Below, one piece after another: positions 56,261 to 64,000 of a stretch of DNA of 64,000 nucleotides (position 1 is the first letter of the stretch; every line of letters begins with the position of its first letter). The notes beneath the pieces are model-generated. The model saw only the letters and a program-made list of their open reading frames with translations, had not been told where the DNA came from and searched no databases. Location: assembly GCA_004555175.1 (NCBI GenBank), contig SFJE01000005.1:1-64000 (forward strand), given 5' to 3'. A program made the position numbers and the translations under genes. The DNA is from Lentisphaeraceae bacterium (GTDB taxonomy: Bacteria; Verrucomicrobiota; Kiritimatiellia; RFP12; DVOR01).

Positions 56261-57754
56261 TTACTTCTGCGCCAGATAGTCGTTGATGGCCTTGGCGGCG
56301 CGGCGGCCTTCGCCCATCGCGAGGATGACCGTGGCCGCGCCCAGGACGATGTCGCCGCCGGCATAGACGCCGGGGATCGAGGTCGCCTGGTTGGCGTCGA
56401 CGACGATGTGGCCCTTGCGGTCAATCTCCAGCCCGTCGGTGGTCTGCGGAATGAGGGGGTTGGAGGCGTTGCCGATGGCGATAATCACCGCGTCCATCGG
56501 CAGGGTGTACTCGCTGCCCTGGATCGGCACGGGGCTGCGGCGGCCGGAGGCATCGGGCTCGCCCAGCTCGTAGCGTAAGCACTCGATGGCCTTGACCGCG
56601 CCATTCTCGTCGCCCACAATCCGCTCGATATTGGAGAGGAACTGGAAGTTGACCCCCTCCTCCTCGGCGTGCTCCACCTCTTCGGCGCGCGCGGGCATCT
56701 CGGCGCGACTGCGGCGATAGACCAGATAGACCTCCTCGGCACCCAGGCGGAAGGCCATACGCGCGGCATCCATCGCCACGTTGCCCCCGCCGAGCACGGC
56801 CACGCGCTTGGCCGGATAGTAAGGCGTGGCGGCATCGGCCTTGTCGTAGGCCTTCATCAGATTGGCGCGCGTGAGGTACTCATTGGCCGAGAAGACGCCC
56901 ACGAGCTCTTCACCGGGGATGCCCATAAAGCGCGGCAAGCCGGCGCCGGTGCCGATGTAGACTGCGTCGAAGCCGTCCTTGGCCATCAGGTCGCGCAGCT
57001 TGCGAGTGCGGCCAACGACGAAGTTCGTCTCCACCTTCACGCCCATCTGCTTGAGCCCCTCAATCTCCTTGTTCACGATGGCCTTGGGCAGACGGAACTC
57101 GGGGATGCCGTAAACGAGCACGCCACCGGGCTTCTGGAAGGCCTCGAAGAGCGTGACCGCGTGCCCCTCGCGCCGGACATCGGCGGCCACGGTAATCCCC
57201 GAGGGACCCGACCCAATCACGGCCACCTTCTTGCCCGTCTCGGGCTTGACGGTGTTATCGATGGGGTGCTCGGCATCATGCGCGCGCTGCCAATCGGCCA
57301 CAAAGCGCTCCAAGCGGCCGATGGCCACGCTCTGGTTCACATCCTTGCGAATGACGCCCATCGTGCAATGCTTCTGGCACTGGCTCTCCTGCGGGCAGAC
57401 GCGGCCGCAGATCGCCGGCAGAATGCTCGTGCGCCGGATAATCCCCAACGCCTCGGCGTAGTTCCCCTGCGCCACCTCGTGGATAAAGCCGGGAATGTTA
57501 ATCGAGACCGGGCAATCCTTCATGCACGGGGCATTCTTGCACTGCAAGCAGCGGTTCGCCTCCACGCGCGCCTGCACCTCGGTGTAGCCAATGGCCACCT
57601 CCTGCATATTGCGCTTGCGGATTTCGGGCGCCTGCACCGGCATCGGCTGCTGGTCAATCCCCGTGCGCTCCTTAGGGCTCAGGGCCTTCCCCTGCATCCC
57701 GGCCCAGAGCTGCTCAGCCTGTGCTTCCAACGCTTCCTTTGTGATGAATGACAT
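56261..57754 (-). CDS. nfnB: NADPH-binding NfnB / glutamate synthase small-subunit family
   Basis: A 497-residue flavoprotein with an N-terminal iron-sulfur domain (NRCLQCKNAPCMKDCPVSINIPGFI, CGRVCPQESQCQKHC) and two dinucleotide folds (KVAVIGSGPSGITVA, RVAVLGGGNVAMDAARMA). This is the homotetrameric GltA/NfnB family. The matching NfnA lies at 61471-62310 on the same strand, so NfnAB-type electron bifurcation (NADH, ferredoxin, NADPH) is likely. Its ribosome-binding site AAAGGA lies within the last codons of the upstream restriction gene. Without NfnA it would be read as glutamate synthase small subunit. Confidence 0.88.
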   Translation of the reverse strand: MSFITKEALEAQAEQLWAGMQGKALSPKERTGIDQQPMPVQAPEIRKRNMQEVAIGYTEVQARVEANRCLQCKNAPCMKDCPVSINIPGFIHEVAQGNYAEALGIIRRTSILPAICGRVCPQESQCQKHCTMGVIRKDVNQSVAIGRLERFVADWQRAHDAEHPIDNTVKPETGKKVAVIGSGPSGITVAADVRREGHAVTLFEAFQKPGGVLVYGIPEFRLPKAIVNKEIEGLKQMGVKVETNFVVGRTRKLRDLMAKDGFDAVYIGTGAGLPRFMGIPGEELVGVFSANEYLTRANLMKAYDKADAATPYYPAKRVAVLGGGNVAMDAARMAFRLGAEEVYLVYRRSRAEMPARAEEVEHAEEEGVNFQFLSNIERIVGDENGAVKAIECLRYELGEPDASGRRSPVPIQGSEYTLPMDAVIIAIGNASNPLIPQTTDGLEIDRKGHIVVDANQATSIPGVYAGGDIVLGAATVILAMGEGRRAAKAINDYLAQK

Positions 57755-57757
57755 GTG

Positions 57758-60460
57758 TTATCCTTTCACTGAGAGACGAATATGATAAAGTGTGAGAAGG
57801 TCTTGTGTCAAGGCGGCATCATAGGCTTCCAAGCCGAAGCCTTGTAACACCACTCGTTCAAATGCCTGCCTGTCCTTCTGGATGAGTTCCTGCTCAAGAG
57901 GCAAAATGGAGCGATTGAGCAATGGGACAAACGCGTCAATGATGGCTTTCTCAGCGGCCGGTGTGAGCAATGCCGGGTTCAACATTGGCAATGCACGAAA
58001 TGTAGTCGTGCTCGTATCCAAGACTCCCTCTCCACGGCCAAAACCAACGGCTTCAATACAAAGCATAGAAAGCCGCGAATTGAGCAATGCGTGAATAAGT
58101 GCTTCCTTCTGCGTCCACGGCTCGCGCAGGGTCAGGCCCGTAAGGCGCTGATTGAGCACCGTTCCACGGGGGAGTCGGAAGACCATATGGCGTTTGTAAG
58201 GATTAAGGGGAACTGCAAAATGATGGTCGGAAACATGTGACGCGCAATACCAATACGCTTTCTTCGAAAGGGATTTCGCGCTTGCCTGAAGTTGCCCCAT
58301 ATGGTTTTCCACCCACCGTAGTGCCCCCTGATTACCATCAGCTTTGAGCGCTTCAATAGTTTTTCCGCAAACGAACGCATGGCCATCCGGTATGGCCTCC
58401 AATCGCATTTGTTTGCTGGAGGATTTGAGAAGGGGTCTGAGAAAGATGGGCTCAATATGTTGGGCATCGTCCGTGGCGGGGTAAAAGAATGCGTCCCATC
58501 CCCATCGCTCGCCGCGTCCGGGAGTCATTACTTTCGTTAATGGGCAGACACTTCCTTGCATAGCGTCCCACCATTCCCACGATACGAACGCGGTGGATAA
58601 CGAGAAGCCGTCTTTGAGGCGCTTACGTAGGACATCCACCGAATGAAGACGGAGCGTGAGCCAAGCATCGTCACATGGAAGATGCGCTATCAGATGCGTG
58701 GACAAGTGTTCTACATCAGTGTCTGTCCATTTTTCAAGGGGGCGTTTGGTTAATGCGAAGGCCGTTTGTCCATCGGCGTACGGTGAAGTCCCCTTGACGG
58801 AAAGGTAGAGCAATGTAGTGACAACTTTAGCGTTTTGGAACCAACGTCCGGCGGCCGACAGCACTACCGTCTCAATGTCATATTGTTGAAGCAAAGCCTC
58901 AAATGTAGCCTTCCCCCATTGTGTGCCCATCCAAGCGTTTGGCAAGATAAGTGCTAGCCGCCCTGTTGGCGAAAGAAACTTTCTGAGCGCGAACAGAATT
59001 GAGATGGCATAGTCCGCCCGATTGCCAATGGCCGCCGGGAGTGGGACGCTACGCTCTACATCCTCAAAGCGAACGAAGGGAAGATTGGAGGCAATAAGAC
59101 CGAAATGCGGCAACGGTTCGCGGCGCATCGCCTTTTCTCTGGGATGGGCAAACGATAACAAGGCATTCTCTTGGAGGGCCGTCACATCAGCTTGGAATGT
59201 ATGCAATGGCATTTCCGTCGCTTCTGGGTGTGAGAGGGCCAGCGTCGCCAATCGTAGAACAAAGGATTCTACGTCCGAGGCCCACACCTGTTGCCGCGCT
59301 GTTTGTGGAGTTTCCATCGAATCTTCACGCAATGCGCAGAGTGCCTGGGCGATGGTGCCTGTGCCGCAACAAGGATCCCACATCGGTTCACTGCACATTC
59401 CCGAGGCGCGAACAAGCAAACGGGCAAGTGCGGGGGGGGTTGGGAATTGTCCCAACCGTTTACGGACCGTTTGAGGGACAATGCCCACCAAATAATCATG
59501 CAAGATTTGACGAGAAGGCTGTGAGACAACGACAGAGGCAAGGAAGCGGTGAAACGAAAGCAACTCTTCCCAAGCAATTTCCGGCAATAGAGTGTCCAAG
59601 GGTGTCTTAAGGAACAGTGCAGCGTGATCGCATTCTCTCGTCAAAGCCTGAAATATCTCTAATGCTTCTTGTAGGGAAACCGCTCGCGAGTCCGCACAAA
59701 ATTGCCGTAAAGGCTCATAGTAAGCCGCCAATCCATGTGCTGCCACAATACGCAAGAACCAGGTCAGCAGAATGGACCACGCCAACGCATCTTCAGGTTT
59801 GGCTGCGACTTTTTTGAGGGCGGGGTTAAGAACCTTCCAACGGCTGATGGCCACGGCTTCAGCACGATTACTTGATACGCTTGCAAGCGTAGCGCGAAGC
59901 GCCGGCAGATGACGGTCACTCCACGCGATGAACAACTGCTCCACCTGTTGTCCTAACGCAAGTGGTGTGCGAAACGAGGTTTGCCCAAACCATGCGTTAA
60001 GATCATCGAGGATGCGCTCAAGCAGAGCACTCCACTGTGCGCGGTGTGCTTCCACGTTAGCGCGTGTCAATGCGTGTTCCAAAGACCATGTGCGAATGCA
60101 ACGCCATCCGCCTTGCGCATCCTTTTCCCAGAGCGCAGCATAGTTGACATTCCAGACAAGTGTACTGGTTAGTCCAAGATATGTGGCCTTGGCTTGTGCA
60201 TTGGCGAGCAGTTCGGCATCGTTGACGGAGGTTTCCGGGAATTTCAACTCCCATCCTTGCAGAAGCTCCAATGATGTCTCGCCAGCACAAAGCAATACAT
60301 CCGGGAAAAGCGTGGTCCCACTCGTTCTTTTGAGACCATATTCCCCCGTGGCGCGAACAATTCGTCCCGAGTGAGTCTTGGCGTACGCGATGACGGCCTG
60401 TATCACCTCAATGGCCCACACACGCTCATTGTATGTCAGGAGCGAAGAGAGGTTAGGCAT
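57758..60460 (-). CDS. Type IIG-like restriction-modification protein
   Basis: A 900-residue protein combining an N-terminal PD-(D/E)xK-like nuclease (LFPDVLLC about 53-60, then WELKFPET) with an adenine-N6 methyltransferase core: GQFPTPPALARLL (about 337-349), motif I MWDPCCGTGTIAQAL, motif IV SNLPFVRF and LALILPNAWMG. The C-terminal third (from about 590) is probably target recognition. Motif IV reads NLPF rather than NPPF/Y. The codons for FPTPPA contain a C8 tract. The gene overlaps the methyltransferase upstream by 8 bases and ends 3 bases before nfnB, and looks less GC-rich than either nfn gene. Confidence 0.82.
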   Translation of the reverse strand: MPNLSSLLTYNERVWAIEVIQAVIAYAKTHSGRIVRATGEYGLKRTSGTTLFPDVLLCAGETSLELLQGWELKFPETSVNDAELLANAQAKATYLGLTSTLVWNVNYAALWEKDAQGGWRCIRTWSLEHALTRANVEAHRAQWSALLERILDDLNAWFGQTSFRTPLALGQQVEQLFIAWSDRHLPALRATLASVSSNRAEAVAISRWKVLNPALKKVAAKPEDALAWSILLTWFLRIVAAHGLAAYYEPLRQFCADSRAVSLQEALEIFQALTRECDHAALFLKTPLDTLLPEIAWEELLSFHRFLASVVVSQPSRQILHDYLVGIVPQTVRKRLGQFPTPPALARLLVRASGMCSEPMWDPCCGTGTIAQALCALREDSMETPQTARQQVWASDVESFVLRLATLALSHPEATEMPLHTFQADVTALQENALLSFAHPREKAMRREPLPHFGLIASNLPFVRFEDVERSVPLPAAIGNRADYAISILFALRKFLSPTGRLALILPNAWMGTQWGKATFEALLQQYDIETVVLSAAGRWFQNAKVVTTLLYLSVKGTSPYADGQTAFALTKRPLEKWTDTDVEHLSTHLIAHLPCDDAWLTLRLHSVDVLRKRLKDGFSLSTAFVSWEWWDAMQGSVCPLTKVMTPGRGERWGWDAFFYPATDDAQHIEPIFLRPLLKSSSKQMRLEAIPDGHAFVCGKTIEALKADGNQGALRWVENHMGQLQASAKSLSKKAYWYCASHVSDHHFAVPLNPYKRHMVFRLPRGTVLNQRLTGLTLREPWTQKEALIHALLNSRLSMLCIEAVGFGRGEGVLDTSTTTFRALPMLNPALLTPAAEKAIIDAFVPLLNRSILPLEQELIQKDRQAFERVVLQGFGLEAYDAALTQDLLTLYHIRLSVKG

Positions 60461-61466
60461 AAGTCGCCTCCAAGGCTTGCTTCAAGCGCATTTCCGCTAT
60501 ATGCACAAAGTCTATGTCATGTGTCTTAAAGCGTTGCGCTTGCACATTACGCTCAATACCAACAAATCGCCGTCCTTCCTTCGCCGCTGCCACCAAGAAA
60601 CTACCACTTCCAAAAGCATTGTCCAACACCAAGTCCCCGGGATTGGAGAAGGTCCGGACAAAATATTGCCCGAGCGCGACCGGTTTTTGCGTGGGATGCC
60701 ACACGTCACCTTCAGATTCCGCCGTCTTAAAATACACGACATCCGTTGGATAGCGGAACCCCGTACTTTTGACATGGCTTGCCTGAAAGTCACCATAAGA
60801 ACCAGAGAGTTGTGCTTTCCGAATGCCTTTATCGTAAGGGGCTCCTAGCGTCATTTGCGGATTGTATGTGGGTTGCTTTCGATAAAAGACACAAATATCC
60901 TCATGCTTTCTTAACGGTTGTTTCTTGGCATTGAGAAAATTGGTAGGTTTTGACTTCTCCCAAACTATTTTATATTTGAAATATTGAGCCTGACTAAGCA
61001 TTAGTTGAGCGGTAAAAAACCCTTGCGCGGTCAGGACGATGGCACCATTCGGCTTGAGCACGCGCCAATATGCCTGCCAAAGCGCTTTCAAGGGAATGAT
61101 GCTATCCCACGCATTTTGCGTGGTTCCGTAAGGCAAATCACAGAGGATGAGCGAAACACTTTGCGCCGGGAAGTAGGGCAACACCTCCAAGCAATCTCCT
61201 TCAAAGAGTGTATTGGAAATGTCTGTCCCTGTAAGCGGGTATTGCGGAAGTGTACGCACCACGCGAACAGGCGAGGCGGGTTCGGACGGCACCACGCATC
61301 GCACAGGGCAGTTTGTTTCGGTTGATACATACTCCCAACGCAGACCATACGCGAAGAGGTCTTCCTCCCGACATTGTAAAATGCGTTCCGGCACATCCCC
61401 CTTGTAGAGCGGCACACCAAGATGCGCTCGCAAGAAACAAGCGTCCTCTGGAGACAGAATACTCAC
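60453..61466 (-). CDS. Site-specific DNA methyltransferase (beta-class)
   Basis: The start is GTG 61466, four bases after nfnA, giving 337 residues. Motif IV comes first: DLPYGTTQNAWDSIIPLKALW. The C-terminal half has HPTQKPVALGQYFVRTF and motif I DLVLDNAFGSGSFLVAAAKEGRRFVGIE, the order of beta-class N6-adenine or N4-cytosine methyltransferases. It is paired with the nuclease-methylase gene that follows, as in systems with an added protective methylase. The target site is unknown. Confidence 0.9.
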   Translation of the reverse strand: MSILSPEDACFLRAHLGVPLYKGDVPERILQCREEDLFAYGLRWEYVSTETNCPVRCVVPSEPASPVRVVRTLPQYPLTGTDISNTLFEGDCLEVLPYFPAQSVSLILCDLPYGTTQNAWDSIIPLKALWQAYWRVLKPNGAIVLTAQGFFTAQLMLSQAQYFKYKIVWEKSKPTNFLNAKKQPLRKHEDICVFYRKQPTYNPQMTLGAPYDKGIRKAQLSGSYGDFQASHVKSTGFRYPTDVVYFKTAESEGDVWHPTQKPVALGQYFVRTFSNPGDLVLDNAFGSGSFLVAAAKEGRRFVGIERNVQAQRFKTHDIDFVHIAEMRLKQALEATYA

Positions 61467-61470
61467 GGAC

Positions 61471-62310
61471 TCACTCGAGGCCTTCGGCCATCTTAAAGAG
61501 GTTGCAATTCTCCTCGCGCTCGCGGGGGATGAAGGCGCGGTTGCGCTGCATCAGGTTATCGAAGTCCACCTGGTGCGCATCGAACTCCGGCCCGTCCACG
61601 CAGACGAACTTAATCTTCCCGCCCACCAGCACGCGGCAGCCGCCGCACATCCCGGTGCCATCAATCATAATCGCGTTGAGCGAAGCAACCGTCGGCACAT
61701 TGAAGGGCTTGGTCGTCAGCGCGCAGAACTTCATCATAATCGGCGGCCCGATCGTCACGCACTCCTTCACCTCTTCGCGCTCGCAGACCTCCTTCAGCGG
61801 CTCGGTCACCAGCGCCTTGCGCCCGTAGGAGCCATCGTCCGTGCAGATAATCAGCTCATCGGCAATCTTGCCCATCTCCTCTTCCATAATCAGGAGATCC
61901 TTGTTGCGCGCGCCGATAATCACAATCACCCGGTTGCCCGCAGCCTTCATCGCCTGCGCAATCGGATGCAGCGGCGCCACGCCGATGCCACCGCCCACGC
62001 ACACCACCGTCCCGCGCTGCTCAATGTGCGTCGGGCGCCCCAGCGGCCCCAGGAACACCGGCAACGCGTCGCCCACATTCATCTGCGCGAGCTTCTTCGT
62101 CGAGAACCCCACCGCCTGGAAGATGATGCGCACATCGCCCTTCACCGGGTCGGCATCGGCAATCGTCAACGGAATCCGCTCGCCAAACTGCTCATCAATC
62201 TGCAGGATAATAAACTGCCCGGCCTTGCGCTCCTCGGCAATCAACGGAGCGTGGATCCACATCGAATAAACCTCGGCGGACAACTGCTCCTTCGCAACAA
62301 TCGGAAACAT
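61471..62310 (-). CDS. nfnA: NfnA: sulfide dehydrogenase-type FAD/NAD-binding subunit
   Basis: A 279-residue ferredoxin-NADP reductase-like protein: FAD domain (AGQFIILQIDEQFGERIPLTIAD), NAD domain (VVCVGGGIGVAPLHPIAQAM, IIGARNKDLLI) and a C-terminal [2Fe-2S] site (GTGMCGGCRV with later KFVCVDGPEFD). This is the NfnA/SudB family that partners with NfnB. It is the first gene of its operon, with AAGGAGAGAGAACG before the ATG and TGGTATACT about 45 bases upstream. NfnB follows only after two restriction-modification genes. Confidence 0.92.
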   Translation of the reverse strand: MFPIVAKEQLSAEVYSMWIHAPLIAEERKAGQFIILQIDEQFGERIPLTIADADPVKGDVRIIFQAVGFSTKKLAQMNVGDALPVFLGPLGRPTHIEQRGTVVCVGGGIGVAPLHPIAQAMKAAGNRVIVIIGARNKDLLIMEEEMGKIADELIICTDDGSYGRKALVTEPLKEVCEREEVKECVTIGPPIMMKFCALTTKPFNVPTVASLNAIMIDGTGMCGGCRVLVGGKIKFVCVDGPEFDAHQVDFDNLMQRNRAFIPREREENCNLFKMAEGLE

Positions 62311-62352
62311 CGTTCTCTCTCCTTGACTAGGGTGCGTAAATCACGGCCGCGA

Positions 62353-62361
62353 AGTATACCA
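62353..62361 (-). promoter_or_regulatory. Extended -10 promoter of nfnA operon
   Basis: TGGTATACT on the minus strand, 43-51 bases upstream of the ATG, with no good -35. It appears to be the only promoter for all four genes nfnA-MTase-RM-nfnB. Confidence 0.45.
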
Positions 62362-62419
62362 CAATCCCGCGCCCGCTGCGCAGACGTCTCCACGCCCCCG
62401 CGCTCGCTGTCGCTCGCGT

Positions 62420-62454
62420 GAAGGCCGAGCGAAGCGAAGGCGCTAGGCCAAAAC
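62420..62454 (+). repeat. Dispersed GAGCTATG element, copy 5
   Basis: GAAGGCCGAGCGAAGCGAAGG then CGCTAGGCCAAAAC, preceded by CGCTCGCTGTCGCTCGCGT as in copy 3. Confidence 0.6.
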
Positions 62455-62668
62455 GGCCGAGGCGCGCTAGGCCGGATCATCCGGAGATTCCGAAGATTCC
62501 GGAGGCGGCCCGCCAATGGGGGGCAGGGGGCGAGGCCCCCCGCGTGAGCGCGCGACCGAGGGCTTATCGTAGCGTGCGGCTTTAGCCGCGCAGAAAAGGC
62601 CCCCCGCGTGAGCGCGCTATGCCGCATAGACAATCCACGATTTACTTTACAACTGGGGCGTCCCCGCG

Positions 62669-62762
62669 CCTACCTCACCTCGACCTAGGGCCTACCTCAC
62701 CTCGACCTAGGGCCTAGGTCACCTCGAGGTAGGGCCTAGGTCACCTCGAGGTAGGCCCTTCC
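62669..62762. repeat. CCTAGG-type 22-bp tandem array, about 4.3 units
   Basis: Units GGGCCTACCTCACCTCGACCTA change to GGGCCTAGGTCACCTCGAGGTA in later copies. The array is followed by TCCTTTTTGAGAGTATCGGC, like the tail at 24110-24127. Confidence 0.85.
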
Positions 62763-62841
62763 TTTTTGAGAGTATCGGCTGCCCAAAAACAGAGCCTCCC
62801 CGTTTTCCTCCTCGCGTCTACCCGTCATCTGTCGTCCGTCA

Positions 62842-62939
62842 TCTCTCCTCCGTCATCTCTCATCTGTCCTCCGTCATCCGTCATCTCTCCTCCGTCATCT
62901 CTCATCTGTCCTCCGTCATCCGTCATCTCTCCTCCGTCC
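62842..62939. repeat. Perfect 42-bp tandem duplication
   Basis: Two identical 42-bp units (62842-62883 and 62884-62925) built from CTCCGTCATC and CTCATCTGTC words, then 14 bases of a third copy. It lies just upstream of the iron-ADH promoter. Confidence 0.85.
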
Positions 62940-62981
62940 ATTACCCCTTGTGCTGGGAAAGTGTGCTATACTAGTGGCGTT

Positions 62982-64000
62982 ATGAACAGGGTACACTTTT
63001 ATCTTCCGACGGATGTTTATGAGGGCAAAGGCTGCGTGTCGCAGCACGCGGAGGCGTTGGTTCTGGGGCGCAAAGCACTGGTTGTCACGGGCAAGATCGG
63101 CGCGAAGGCGTCGGGCGCGCTCGCCGATGTGCAGCAAGCGCTCGAGGCGCGGCGCGTGGCATGGGCGCACTTTGATGGCGTGGGTGAAAATCCGGATGAT
63201 GAGCAGGTGTACGCGGGCGCGGCCGTGGCGCAGGCCGAGGGGTGCGACTTTGTGGTGGCCATTGGTGGCGGCTCGGCAATGGACGCGGCCAAAGCCATTG
63301 CTTGGGTGGTGGACAGCCAAATCGACCGTGGAGACTTCTTTGCCGAAAAGCCGCAGCCCGATGATGCGGTCCTGCCGATTGTGGCCGTACCGATTACCTG
63401 CGGCACGGGCAGCGAGGTGACGCCCTATGCCATTATTACCGACCACCACGCGCGCACCAAAGTGAACGTCTCGGGGCGGCAGCTCTTCCCGCGCGTGGCC
63501 TTGCTCGATGGGCGCTACCTCGATTCCCTGCCCGCGCAGGTGGTCTGCGACACGGCGCTCGATGCGCTCTCGCACGCGATTGAAGGGGCCTACTCGCTGC
63601 GCTCGGACGCCCTCTCGCTAGCCCTAGCGGTGGAATCCATCGGCGTGGTGATGCCCGAACTGGTGCGCTTGGCGCACGGCACCTTTGTGAATCGCGCGCG
63701 GTTGCTCCATGGATCTCTGTTGGCGGGAATGGTGATTGCGCAGGCGGGGACAGGCCTGGTGCACGCGATGGGCTATCCGCTCACCTATTACAAGCACCTG
63801 CCGCACGGGCGGGCCAACGGGGTGCTGCTCGCCGGGTATCTAGAGTTCATGGAGCACTCCTGCCCAGAGCGGACGGCGCTGCTGCTGAAGGCGATGGGCT
63901 TGCAGGTGCCAGAGGAGTTCCAGGCGCTGGTGGATATGCTCTTCGATCGGCTCGGCTGCGCGCGCGAAGTGCCCACCGAAGAGGAACTCGTGCGCTTCAC
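62982..64000 (+). CDS. Iron-containing alcohol dehydrogenase family protein, 3' end beyond window
   Basis: 339 codons are visible from ATG 62982. The NAD(P) site is VAIGGGSAMDAAKAIAW, followed by VPITCGTGSEVTPYAII. Metal ligands are intact: DTALDALSHAIEGAY gives Asp and His, and GLVHAMGYPL and KHLPHGRANG give the other histidines, unlike the Gln-substituted paralogue at 804-1862. It probably reduces a short-chain aldehyde or oxidises an alcohol in fermentation; the substrate is not determinable. It is transcribed from an extended -10, TGCTATACT. Confidence 0.88.
   Translation, partial: MNRVHFYLPTDVYEGKGCVSQHAEALVLGRKALVVTGKIGAKASGALADVQQALEARRVAWAHFDGVGENPDDEQVYAGAAVAQAEGCDFVVAIGGGSAMDAAKAIAWVVDSQIDRGDFFAEKPQPDDAVLPIVAVPITCGTGSEVTPYAIITDHHARTKVNVSGRQLFPRVALLDGRYLDSLPAQVVCDTALDALSHAIEGAYSLRSDALSLALAVESIGVVMPELVRLAHGTFVNRARLLHGSLLAGMVIAQAGTGLVHAMGYPLTYYKHLPHGRANGVLLAGYLEFMEHSCPERTALLLKAMGLQVPEEFQALVDMLFDRLGCAREVPTEEELVRF

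Larger units (their letters stand above)
62311..62981. other. Repeat-rich intergenic region
   Basis: In order: nfnA promoter; dispersed GAGCTATG element (62420-62454); a direct repeat of GGCCCCCCGCGTGAGCGCGC (about 62534 and 62600); CCTAGG-type array (62669-62762); a 42-bp tandem duplication (62842-62939); and a TGCTATACT -10 element at about 62964-62972 for the iron-ADH gene. No credible gene is seen. Confidence 0.6.

Noticed and set aside
56261..57754. Stand-alone NADPH glutamate synthase small subunit
   Set aside because: No large GltB-type subunit is present, and the NfnA partner is in the same operon, so the NfnB reading is preferred, though the families overlap.
62401..62640. Insertion sequence remnant
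   Set aside because: Short repeats and hairpins only; no transposase fragment, terminal inverted repeats or target duplication could be identified.

Overview
The window is a GC-rich bacterial chromosome segment with dense gene packing. It most resembles a gut-associated member of the Verrucomicrobiota/Kiritimatiellota group. That placement is an inference from a PEP-CTERM secreted protein, a Tat-exported GH109 enzyme, a GH29 fucosidase, a type III glutamine synthetase and a shortened mraZ-rsmH-ftsL-ftsI cluster. I see no rRNA, tRNA, CRISPR array or insertion sequence. Three blocks look less GC-rich by eye than the rest and read as acquired: 1-2930, 13926-18845 and 57758-61466.

Layout. 1-2929 (minus): phosphonopyruvate decarboxylase, an iron-ADH-type phosphonoacetaldehyde reductase and a truncated RecF/ABC-type ATPase, with no PEP mutase in view. 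3150-3773: PEP-CTERM protein. 4086-9383 (minus): an operon for GH109, a sugar-kinase-like protein and a Na+/solute symporter. 9911-13824 (minus): sbcD-sbcC. 13926-18845 (minus): promoter, long hairpin-rich leader, small unknown protein, MoxR/RavA-like AAA+ ATPase, unknown protein, metallopeptidase/VWA protein and a divergent S-adenosylmethionine synthetase. This is the best candidate for an undescribed system. 19628-23946 (plus): mraZ, rsmH, ftsL, ftsI and a DedA-like gene. 24513-28088 (plus): leuS and a tRNA-thiolation-type PP-loop enzyme. 28209-30278 (minus): glnN. 30897-37382 (plus): MacAB-like exporter, cytidine deaminase, thioredoxin-like protein and recQ. 37815-39296 (minus): alpha-L-fucosidase; 39365-40633 (plus): rmuC. 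40857-43440 (minus): a GT8-GT4 fusion and a broken GT8 gene. 43492-48617 (minus): five exported proteins of the CsgG/FlgT/LPP20 type. 49457-56190 (plus): TetR regulator and a complete RND efflux system. 56261-62310 (minus): nfnA and nfnB separated by a two-gene restriction-modification cassette. 62982-64000 (plus): partial iron-ADH.

Non-coding structure is the other striking aspect. Intergenic regions carry several unrelated families of imperfect-palindrome tandem repeats that share a period of about 22 bp, a roughly 34-bp dispersed element in five copies, and a perfect 42-bp tandem duplication. Two distant promoters share a -35 box followed by a G9/G10 tract in the spacer, a layout expected to be phase-variable. 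A C8 tract also lies inside the restriction-modification gene. Hairpins with U-rich tails mark several operon ends.
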